Positions 7,652-14,231 of a stretch of 46,809 nt of DNA are shown here, in pieces. Under the pieces are notes generated by a model. That model worked only from the letters and a program-made list of their open reading frames with translations. It was not told the DNA's origin and ran no database searches. The stretch is from JAFECT01 sp964432415 (GTDB taxonomy: Bacteria; Pseudomonadota; Alphaproteobacteria; Caulobacterales; Caulobacteraceae), in contig CAYSNW010000027.1 of the NCBI GenBank assembly GCA_964432415.1, positions 1 through 46,809 of the forward strand. Reading direction: 5' to 3'. The position numbers and the translations under genes are program-made. Position 1 is the first letter of the stretch, and each line of letters starts with the position of its first letter.

Positions 7652-8752
7652 GTGCCGGGACTGATTCGAGGGATGCTGCTGGCCGCCGTGATGCTGGCGG
7701 CCGCCACCGCCGCCTGCGCGGGCGATCTCTTGGCCGATCTGCGCGAGGCCATGGCCGGCAAGGCGGCGCCGGGCGCCGCGGTGGTGATCATCCGCGACGG
7801 CAAGGTGGTCGAGGAGGCGCATTTCGGCGTGCGCCGGCTGGGCGGGGCCCCGGTGGGCGCGCAGGAGCGCTGGCACCTCGGCTCGGACGGCAAGGCCATG
7901 ACCGCGACGATGATCGCGCGGCTGGTGGAGCGGAAAAAGCTGTCCTGGACGGCGCGGCTGGACGAGATGCTGCCGGAACTGGCCGCGACCATGCGGCCCG
8001 AATACCGCGACATCACCCTGCTGGACCTGCTGTCGCACCGCGCGGGCCTGCCGGAAAACCACGACGACATGACCTGGTTCGCGACCTTCTTTCAGGATCG
8101 CCGCCCCCTGCCGGTTCAGCGGCTGGCCTATGTCACGACCGCGCTGAAGGACGCGCCAATCGGCAAACCGCGCGGGACGCCGAGCTACTCCAATACCGGC
8201 TTCCTGATCGCCGCCGTCATCGCCGAGCGCGCCACGGGCCGGTCCTTCGAGAGCCTGATGCGCGAGGAGGTGTTCCGCCCCCTCGGCATGAGCTCGGCGA
8301 CGTTCGACGAGCCGGGTCCCGCCGAGACGGCCGGCCATGTCGACGGCCATATCGCCACACTGACCGACAGCAACCCGGCCATGTTCGTCCCCGCCGGCGG
8401 CGAGCGCATGACCCTCAAAGACTGGGCCCGCTTCTGCATCGATCAGATGCAGGGCGAGGCCGGGGGCGGGAAGCTGCTCAAGCCCGAGACCTACCGCCTG
8501 CTGCACACCGGCCAGGGCGGGACCCGCAATGCGCTGGGCTGGGGCTCGGCCGCAACGATCGCCGGGCGCAAGGGACCGGTGCTGACCCACGCGGGCTCGG
8601 ACGGCAACTGGTACGCCCTGGTGGCGCTGTTTCCGGAAAGCCGCAACGGCGTGCTGGTGGCGACCAACGCGGCCGAGAGCATGGGCGGGGACAAGGCCGC
8701 CACCGCCCTGATCAAGGCGGAGCTGCCCAAGCTCGCGCCGCCTGCGCCCTGA
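7652..8752 (+). CDS. Exported serine hydrolase of the beta-lactamase (class C-like) family
   Basis: A 366-residue exported penicillin-binding-protein-fold hydrolase. A signal peptide (GMLLAAVMLAAATAACA) precedes the domain. The three active-site motifs are present: Ser78-Asp-Gly-Lys81 (SxxK), Tyr179-Ser-Asn181 (YxN) and His313-Ala-Gly315 (the HxG form seen in esterase/EstB-like and D-peptidase-like members rather than KTG). This points to an esterase or peptidase more than to antibiotic resistance. GTG 7652 was chosen because GGAG (7639-7642) lies 9 nt upstream and it gives a normal signal peptide; the frame is open to 7613. It is divergent from carA. Confidence 0.88.
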   Translation: MPGLIRGMLLAAVMLAAATAACAGDLLADLREAMAGKAAPGAAVVIIRDGKVVEEAHFGVRRLGGAPVGAQERWHLGSDGKAMTATMIARLVERKKLSWTARLDEMLPELAATMRPEYRDITLLDLLSHRAGLPENHDDMTWFATFFQDRRPLPVQRLAYVTTALKDAPIGKPRGTPSYSNTGFLIAAVIAERATGRSFESLMREEVFRPLGMSSATFDEPGPAETAGHVDGHIATLTDSNPAMFVPAGGERMTLKDWARFCIDQMQGEAGGGKLLKPETYRLLHTGQGGTRNALGWGSAATIAGRKGPVLTHAGSDGNWYALVALFPESRNGVLVATNAAESMGGDKAATALIKAELPKLAPPAP

Positions 8753-8811
8753 GCCGTCCGGCTTCGTCGCCGATAGCTTCATTGTTCGCCTGACCGGCGC
8801 TAAGGAGCCGC

Positions 8812-9057
8812 ATGCTCGAACTGCGCCCCAACTGTGAATGCTGCGACCGCGACCTGCCGCCGGAGGCGCAGGCCCGGATCTGCACCTTCGAATGCACCTT
8901 CTGCCCTGACTGCGCCGAGACGCGCTTCGCAGGTGTCTGTCCCAACTGCGGCGGCGGCTTCGCGCCTCGCCCCATCCGGCCCGCGTCGAAGCTCGACAAA
9001 TATCCGCCCTCCACGAAGCGGGTGTTGAAGGCCCATCCGCCCTGCGCGGCGGCCTGA
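8812..9057 (+). CDS. DUF1272 cysteine-rich zinc-binding protein
   Basis: An 81-residue protein with eight cysteines in the DUF1272 pattern: CECCDRDLP, ICTFECTFCPDC and VCPNCGGGF. These would form a treble-clef or ribbon zinc site. The conserved opening is LELRPNCECCD. The function of DUF1272 is unknown. Its TGA overlaps the ATG of the following acetyltransferase by one base (TGATG, 9055-9059), so the two are translationally coupled. Confidence 0.88.
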   Translation: MLELRPNCECCDRDLPPEAQARICTFECTFCPDCAETRFAGVCPNCGGGFAPRPIRPASKLDKYPPSTKRVLKAHPPCAAA

Positions 9058-9545
9058 TGCTGAACATCCGTCCCGCGCGGCCCGGCGACGAGGCCCTGGT
9101 GCTGGGCTTCATCCGCGAGCTGGCCGAGTACGAGAAGCTGCGGCACGAGGCGGTGGCCGAGGAGGCCGACATTCGCGCCGTGCTGTTCGCGCCCGAGCCC
9201 AAGGCCTTCTGCGACATCGCCGAATGGGACGGAGAGGCGGTCGGCATCGCCCTGTGGTTCTACAACGTCTCCACCTTCTGGGGCCGCCACGGAATCTATC
9301 TGGAGGACCTCTATGTCCGCCCCGGGATGCGCGGGAAGGGGATCGGCAAGGCGCTGCTGCTGGGCCTGGCCAGGCGTTGCGTCGAACAGGGCCTGCCGCG
9401 GCTGGACTGGGCGGTGCTGGCCTGGAACACCCCCTCGATCCAGTTCTACGAGGGGCTGGGCGCCGAGATCATGAGCGAATGGCGCATCTGCCGCCTGCAT
9501 GGCGCGGCGCTCGAGAACGCCGGACGGCCGCCAAAGGCTCAGTGA
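9057..9545 (+). CDS. GNAT N-acetyltransferase, diamine/spermidine acetyltransferase-like
   Basis: A 162-residue single-domain GNAT enzyme. Acetyl-CoA motif A is LYVRPGMRGKGIGKALLLGLA (Q/RxxGxG as RGKGIG). The segments ALWFYNVSTFWGRHGIYLEDLYV and WNTPSIQFYEGLGAEIMSEW resemble the SSAT (diamine acetyltransferase) subgroup. The substrate could be a polyamine or an amino-acid derivative; sequence alone does not decide. It is coupled to the DUF1272 gene upstream. Its last 7 nt overlap the convergent gene that follows. Confidence 0.85.
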   Translation: MLNIRPARPGDEALVLGFIRELAEYEKLRHEAVAEEADIRAVLFAPEPKAFCDIAEWDGEAVGIALWFYNVSTFWGRHGIYLEDLYVRPGMRGKGIGKALLLGLARRCVEQGLPRLDWAVLAWNTPSIQFYEGLGAEIMSEWRICRLHGAALENAGRPPKAQ

Positions 9546-10360
9546 GCGCTGGCTGAACCCGCCGCAAAGACGGCGTGGGTGGCGCCCAGCTCCTGCGCCC
9601 AGGCGCCCGCCGATCGGTGCAGGCCCTCGAGCACCACCACGGCCAGGGTGCGCCGCGCCTCGGCGATGGTCGCGACCAGGGCCTCGCGCCCGCCGGACCA
9701 GGCGCTGCCCAGGTCCAGGCAAAGGCCCGTCACCGGGGTGTGTCCGAGGGCGCGCAGGATGCGCGGGTCGGGGCTGGCGCGCACCAGCACGCCGCGGCGG
9801 CCGACCCCGATCAGGGCCACCGCCTCGGCCAACCGGTCGGGCGGAGTCAGATGGTTCACCCCGGTCAGCTCGGCGATCAGGCGCACGCGCTCGGTGATCG
9901 GCGCCTGCAGGCAGACCGACAGGTAGCGGAAACGGGTCTGGGAGTGGATGACCGTGCGGTAGGCGGTGGGAATGACGCCGGCCTCCTCGTGGGCGCCGGC
10001 CAGCAGGTTCAGGCCGCGCTGGAAGGCCTCGCAGTCGAGCCGCTCCAGGTCGAGGGTGTCCAGGTCATCGCGCTCTGAAGAGGTCAGGGTCGCGCCCGTG
10101 TCGGACCAGCAGGCGGTTTCCGAAACCCGATGGGCGCTGACCGCGCCGGTGGCGAGCGCGCAGACGGGGCGCAGGGCCAGGCTCACGCCGAGCTGGCGCC
10201 GCTCGTGGGTTTCGAAGGGATAGGTCTGGGCCTGGGGCGCCGGAGAGACGAAGCTCTTCTCCTCCGCCGGGCGGGCGCCGAACGAGGCGGTCTCCTCGCC
10301 GCGCCGGCCAAAACCGGTGTGGACATCGTGGACATCGTGGACATGGGCCGCCGCCGACAT
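9539..10360 (-). CDS. Protein of unknown function, paralogue of the upstream gene (possibly degenerate EAL-like)
   Basis: A 273-residue soluble protein I cannot assign firmly. It is clearly related to the next gene upstream (10464-11330): both share a C-terminal ~150 residues with the anchors ERVRLIAELTG / ERLIAELTD, R.GV.VR / RRAVYLR and the ending ELGATHAVFA / EAGATHAVFT. The strand-helix rhythm and the IAELT segment faintly recall an EAL phosphodiesterase barrel, but no EAL motif or metal ligands are present. The N-terminus contains a short repeat, HVHDVHDVH. The minus-strand ATG at 10360 has AAGGGAG upstream. Same-strand arrangement with a 103-nt gap suggests a duplicated unit. Confidence 0.6.
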   Translation of the reverse strand: MSAAAHVHDVHDVHTGFGRRGEETASFGARPAEEKSFVSPAPQAQTYPFETHERRQLGVSLALRPVCALATGAVSAHRVSETACWSDTGATLTSSERDDLDTLDLERLDCEAFQRGLNLLAGAHEEAGVIPTAYRTVIHSQTRFRYLSVCLQAPITERVRLIAELTGVNHLTPPDRLAEAVALIGVGRRGVLVRASPDPRILRALGHTPVTGLCLDLGSAWSGGREALVATIAEARRTLAVVVLEGLHRSAGAWAQELGATHAVFAAGSASAH

Positions 10361-10463
10361 GGCCGTGCTCCCTTGCCGGACTATCCGGCTTCAACTCCAA
10401 CTCCCGCCACTCAGGAAAGTTCACGGGAAGCGTGCAATTGGTCGCGGAATTCGTGGTTAACAA

Positions 10464-11330
10464 TCAATTGCTTACATCCATGGTATCCGGTGTCGCGCGT
10501 GTGAACACGGCATGGGTGGCGCCCGCCTCCCACAGCCGCTCCGCCTGATCCGCCGGCGCGCCGTCCAGCAGCACCGCCGGCGCCAGCGTGCGGGCGCGGC
10601 GGATCAGGGCGTCCAGCCGGGCCCGCTCGGAGGCCGAGGCGAGGTTCATGCCCCTGAGCGGCAGGCTGAGGCCGCGCGCGCCGGAGCGGAACGCGACCGA
10701 CAGGGCCTCGGAATCGGGCGGCAGCCGCAGATAGACCGCGCGCCGGCTGTGCGACAGCCGCGCCACCGCTGCGCGCAGGGCGGAGCGCTCGACCCCGGCC
10801 GGGATGTCGGTCAGTTCGGCGATCAGCCGCTCGTGCGGGTCGAGCCGGGTCCGGACCGCGTCGTTCAGCCGTTCGAAGACCGCCGGCGATTCGGCCAGGA
10901 AGCGCCAGGAGACCGGCAGGATCCCGTAGCCGGGCCCCTGTTCGGCGACCAGGGCCAGGCCGCGGCGGAAGCGCAGGGTCTCCAGCCGCTCCAGGTCGCG
11001 ACGGCCGAGCCTCAGGCCCGAGCCATGGGGGCCGATCGGGCGCGAGCGTTCGCGCACATAGCCTGCCGCCGGCTCGGTCAGGCCCGCCGCGTGCACCGCC
11101 TCCCAGGTCAGGCTGAGCAGGAGTTGCTGATGGCCGGCGGTCTCGAAGCCGTAGCGACGGCGCAGACCCGCGCCGGGAACCGCGACCCAGGCGGTCGGCG
11201 ACGCCTCGCGCTCCGGCTCGGCCCAGGAACGGGCCTCGACCAGCCGGACCGGTCCGGGCTCAGGTGACCGGATTCTGCGGAAGCCAGGCTCCTGCGCGTC
11301 GGTTCGATGGAAAGGCGTCTCGTGGTCCAT
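10464..11330 (-). CDS. Protein of unknown function, tandem paralogue (possibly degenerate EAL-like)
   Basis: A 288-residue soluble protein, the upstream member of a tandem pair. The first ~130 residues include an arginine-rich stretch and the helix GHQQLLLSLTWEAVHAAGL. The rest alternates strands and helices: GYGILPVSWRFLAES, HERLIAELTDIPAG, RRAVYLRLPPDSEALSVAF, ARGLSLPLRGMN and APAVLLDGAPADQAERLWEAGATHAVF. The middle (PVSWRFL, IAELT) weakly resembles degenerate EAL domains that bind but do not cleave c-di-GMP; that is a guess. A 19-bp dyad lies upstream of its start. Nothing marks it as a pseudogene. Confidence 0.6.
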   Translation of the reverse strand: MDHETPFHRTDAQEPGFRRIRSPEPGPVRLVEARSWAEPEREASPTAWVAVPGAGLRRRYGFETAGHQQLLLSLTWEAVHAAGLTEPAAGYVRERSRPIGPHGSGLRLGRRDLERLETLRFRRGLALVAEQGPGYGILPVSWRFLAESPAVFERLNDAVRTRLDPHERLIAELTDIPAGVERSALRAAVARLSHSRRAVYLRLPPDSEALSVAFRSGARGLSLPLRGMNLASASERARLDALIRRARTLAPAVLLDGAPADQAERLWEAGATHAVFTRATPDTMDVSN

Positions 11331-11363
11331 GGCGCAACACCTCGTGTTTGCGCCCCCGCCGAC

Positions 11364-11382
11364 ATACTACCTGAGATAGTAT
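11364..11382. promoter_or_regulatory. 19-bp inverted repeat, candidate operator
   Basis: Perfect arms ATACTA (11364-11369) and TAGTAT (11377-11382) flank a 7-nt centre in which two more pairs match, giving 8 of 9 pairs. It sits in the 163-nt gap between the divergent unknown gene (start 11330) and the SDR gene (start 11494). TATACT on the minus strand (11378-11383) could also act as a -10 for the unknown gene. The half-sites resemble those of the PadR operator at 967-995, but the spacing differs by 2 bp. Confidence 0.45.
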
Positions 11383-11493
11383 AGGCCCCTTTCCTTTCCG
11401 GCGCCCTGACAAGCGAGGTTAGGGCGGGTTCACCATTTCGCGAGCGGGCGGATCGGTGTTCTAACCGGCTCTCGTCCAGCATCGGAGCGCGCC

Positions 11494-12450
11494 ATGGCCC
11501 CCCGCATCACCTCCCCCTTCGGCCACAGCTCGACCGCGCGCGAGGTCATAGCCGGTCATGATCTGTCGGGCCGCAAGGCCATCGTCACCGGCGGCGCTTC
11601 CGGTATCGGTGTGGAGACCGCCCGCGCCCTGGCCCTGGCGGGCGCGCAGGTGGTGCTGGCGGTGCGCAATCTGGCGGCCGGGTCCGAGGCCGCCGCCGAC
11701 ATCAACGGCGAGGTCGGCGCCGAGCGGGCCCGCGTGGACCGGCTCGATCTCGGCAGTCAGGCTTCGGTCAGGGACTTCGCATCCCGCCATGCTTCCGCGC
11801 CGCTCGGCCTGCTGATCAACAACGCCGGGGTCATGGCCACGCCGCACGAGACCACGGCCGACGGGCTGGAGCTGCAGATCGGCACCAACCACTTCGGCCA
11901 TTTCCTGCTGGCCGCCCTGCTGCTGCCGGCGCTGGAGCGGGCGGCGCCGTCGCGGGTGGTGGCCCTGAGTTCGATCGCCCATCGCCGCTCGCCGGTGCGT
12001 TTCGAGGATATCCACTACCGCACGCGCCCCTACGAGAAGTGGGAGGCCTACGGCCAGTCCAAGACCGCCAACGCCCTGTTCGCGGTGGAGCTGACGCGGC
12101 GGTTCCGCGACCGAGGCGTCGTCGCCAACTCGGTCATGCCCGGCGGCATCATGACCGGCCTGCAGAAGTTCCTGCCCGAGGAGGAGATGCGGGCCATGGG
12201 CTGGTTCGACGAGGCCGGCAACATCCGCGAGGGCTTCAAGACCGTGGAGCAGGGCGCCGCGACCTCGGTCTGGGCGGCGGTGGGGCCTGAGCTCGAGGGG
12301 ATCGGCGGCCTCTATCTGGAGGACTGCGCCGAGGCCCTGCCCGCGACCAAGGAGATGGTCTTCGCCGGGGTCTATCCCTGGGCGCTCGATCCCGAGGCCG
12401 CGCGGCGGCTGTGGGACGTGTCGGAAGAGACGGTCGGGGTCGCCGCCTGA
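11494..12450 (+). CDS. Short-chain dehydrogenase/reductase, retinol dehydrogenase-like
   Basis: A 318-residue NAD(P)-dependent SDR. The Rossmann motif is TGGASGIG near residue 32, followed by LINNAGVMATP and the catalytic Y-x3-K in YGQSKTANALFAVEL. The long C-terminus and the arrangement RNLAAGSEAAADI are typical of the retinol dehydrogenase / WW-oxidoreductase-like branch. The substrate, an alcohol or ketone, is unknown. ATG 11494 follows CGGAG. It converges on the DODA-type dioxygenase gene, with 4 nt between stops. Confidence 0.87.
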   Translation: MAPRITSPFGHSSTAREVIAGHDLSGRKAIVTGGASGIGVETARALALAGAQVVLAVRNLAAGSEAAADINGEVGAERARVDRLDLGSQASVRDFASRHASAPLGLLINNAGVMATPHETTADGLELQIGTNHFGHFLLAALLLPALERAAPSRVVALSSIAHRRSPVRFEDIHYRTRPYEKWEAYGQSKTANALFAVELTRRFRDRGVVANSVMPGGIMTGLQKFLPEEEMRAMGWFDEAGNIREGFKTVEQGAATSVWAAVGPELEGIGGLYLEDCAEALPATKEMVFAGVYPWALDPEAARRLWDVSEETVGVAA

Positions 12451-12454
12451 CCGG

Positions 12455-13243
12455 TCAACTGAAGCGGAAGCCGGAGATGGCGGTCTGCAGCACCTTCTCG
12501 CTGTAGAGCTTCTCGCCCGGCCCCTCGGCGGCGCCGGCGGCGACCATCAGGGGCAGCAGATGTTCGGCCTGGGGGTGGCACTGGCGCGCCGCGGGGGCGT
12601 GTTCCCAGGCCTCCAGACGCCCGGAGCGCGCCGGCGCCTCGGCGGCGAGGCTTTCGGACAGCCAGGCGTCGAACTGCTCCGACGGCCCGGTGAAGTTGGG
12701 GTCGCCGTAGCCGCGCATGTTGTGGAAGCTCATGCCGGTGGCCACGATCAGCACGCCCTGTTCGCGCAGCGGCTGCAGCGCCCGGCCGGCCGCCAGGTGC
12801 AGGGCGGGGTCGAGGTTCTTGTCCACCGACATCTCCACCACCGGAATGTCCGCCTCAGGGAAGGCCAGCAGGAAGGGCACGAACACCCCGTGGTCGAGGC
12901 CGCGCTCCTCATCGACGCGCGCCGGGAGGCCCGCCGCGCGCAGCAGCTCCGCCGCCTGTTTCGCCAGCGCCGGATCGCCGGGCGGGCTGTAGCTGAGCTG
13001 ATAGGTGTGGGGCGGGAAGTTGTAATAGTCGAACAGCAGGGACGGTTGGGCCGCGCCGGTCAGGGCGAAGCCGTCGGTCTCCCAGTGACCGGACAGGACC
13101 AGGATCGCCTTCGGCCGCTGCGGCAACCGCCCGGGGATCGAGCGCAGGAACTCGCCCATTCCGGTCCAGACCCCCTTGGGATCGTCCATGAAGAAGCACG
13201 GCCCGCCGCCGTGGGGGATGTAGAAGGTGGGCTGGGTGGTCAT
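12455..13243 (-). CDS. DODA-type extradiol aromatic ring-opening dioxygenase
   Basis: A 262-residue protein of the class III extradiol dioxygenase family (YgiD/DOPA 4,5-dioxygenase group). Metal-ligand and catalytic histidines are visible: His11 in PHGGGP, His53 in LSGHWE, His118 in LDHGVFVPF, His174 in MSFHN, and a C-terminal CHPQAEHLLPL. The length fits the family. ATG 13243 gives the conserved start TQPTFYIPHGGGP. It would open catechol-type rings, but many relatives are annotated only by homology. No aromatic pathway genes are nearby. Confidence 0.88.
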   Translation of the reverse strand: MTTQPTFYIPHGGGPCFFMDDPKGVWTGMGEFLRSIPGRLPQRPKAILVLSGHWETDGFALTGAAQPSLLFDYYNFPPHTYQLSYSPPGDPALAKQAAELLRAAGLPARVDEERGLDHGVFVPFLLAFPEADIPVVEMSVDKNLDPALHLAAGRALQPLREQGVLIVATGMSFHNMRGYGDPNFTGPSEQFDAWLSESLAAEAPARSGRLEAWEHAPAARQCHPQAEHLLPLMVAAGAAEGPGEKLYSEKVLQTAISGFRFS

Positions 13244-13331
13244 GGGGGCTCCGGAGAGGGCGTGCAGCCCCTCATGTGGGGACGATCGCCGGACGGTTCG
13301 AGGGGCAAGCGGGACGCCGGCGAGCCTGTCG

Positions 13332-14183
13332 CTAGGCCGCCCGTCGCTTGCGGCGCCATTGATCGGCAAACACGACGACCGCCGAGAGCGCCGGCACGAC
13401 CGGCCACCACCTCAACAGATGACCGGCGACGTCCATCACGTCCCAGGCCAGACGCCGGTCGGCGCGGCTCAGGGGCAGCATCGGAATGACGTAGACGCTC
13501 ACCATCAGCGACAGGGCGCCCACCATCACGAGAAGGATGGGCGCGGCCATCCAGACGAGCGCGAAAACCCAGCCCTCCGGGTCCGCTTCCCGCTCGCCGC
13601 GGCGCCACAGCAGGGGGAGAAAATACCGAACGACGACCCAGGTCACGTAGGCAAGAAGGCCTGCGAAGAACGTGGCGAACACCGCATGCAGCGCGAAATC
13701 GAACTGGTCATGCGTCCAGCCGAAGCGGTGGGAGGGAATGTTCAAGCCAACGACCAGGAGCAAGGCGGAGGGAGCGAACAGGATGATGTCGCGGATATTG
13801 CCGCCAAGTTTCGCCAACGACAGGAACCAGTGAGGCCCGCGCTGCAAAGGCCTCAACTGGAGGCGGCCCCACACCATCAGGCCCATCGCGAGGGCCATGA
13901 CGCAGAGCCCGATCAGGGACAGGTCGACATCGGATTCGCTGATCGGATGCAGGAAGTCGGCGGGCCCGCCGCCCGGAAGGGACGGGTTGCGGTAGGTCAG
14001 GGTGCTGTTGATCACCGGAGCGGCCATTCGCCCGCCCCAGATCAGGAGGCCGACACCGCAGAGCAGGATCAGCCACCCGATTGCGGACGAACGTCCTGCG
14101 CCGGAGTCCTCATGATCCTCGATCAAGGCTTCCCCCGACTGCAGCCGGTAGGGAGCTTGCGGCCTCGAAATTGTGAAGGTCAA
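13332..14183 (-). CDS. Polytopic membrane protein of unknown function
   Basis: A 283-residue protein with about six membrane segments: IGWLILLCGVGLLIWGG, LIGLCVMALAMGLMVWG, IILFAPSALLLVVGL, AVFATFFAGLLAYVTWVVV, VWMAAPILLVMVGALSLMV and VVPALSAVVVF. The tail QWRRKRRAA is basic. I do not recognise the family. A TTG at 14183 preceded by GAGGG is the assumed start; a TTG at 14126 after GGGGGAA is an alternative. It is divergent from dnaG, with only 48 nt between starts if the longer form is right. Confidence 0.62.
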   Translation of the reverse strand: MTFTISRPQAPYRLQSGEALIEDHEDSGAGRSSAIGWLILLCGVGLLIWGGRMAAPVINSTLTYRNPSLPGGGPADFLHPISESDVDLSLIGLCVMALAMGLMVWGRLQLRPLQRGPHWFLSLAKLGGNIRDIILFAPSALLLVVGLNIPSHRFGWTHDQFDFALHAVFATFFAGLLAYVTWVVVRYFLPLLWRRGEREADPEGWVFALVWMAAPILLVMVGALSLMVSVYVIPMLPLSRADRRLAWDVMDVAGHLLRWWPVVPALSAVVVFADQWRRKRRAA

Positions 14184-14231
14184 CCCAGGACCCTCGCGTC
14201 GGGCCGGGGCGGGGCGCTATAGGGGGAGCCC

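Noticed and set aside
7652..8752. Antibiotic-resistance beta-lactamase
   Set aside because: The third motif is HAG rather than KTG and the context is not that of an ampC/ampR locus; a generic serine hydrolase is the safer call.
10318..10346. CRISPR-like repeat
   Set aside because: The unit is 9 nt, in frame and without spacers; no cas genes are present anywhere in the window.
10457..10471. TTAA-N7-TTGC resembling a CtrA box
   Set aside because: Only 6 of 8 consensus bases match, and the region is generally AT-rich.
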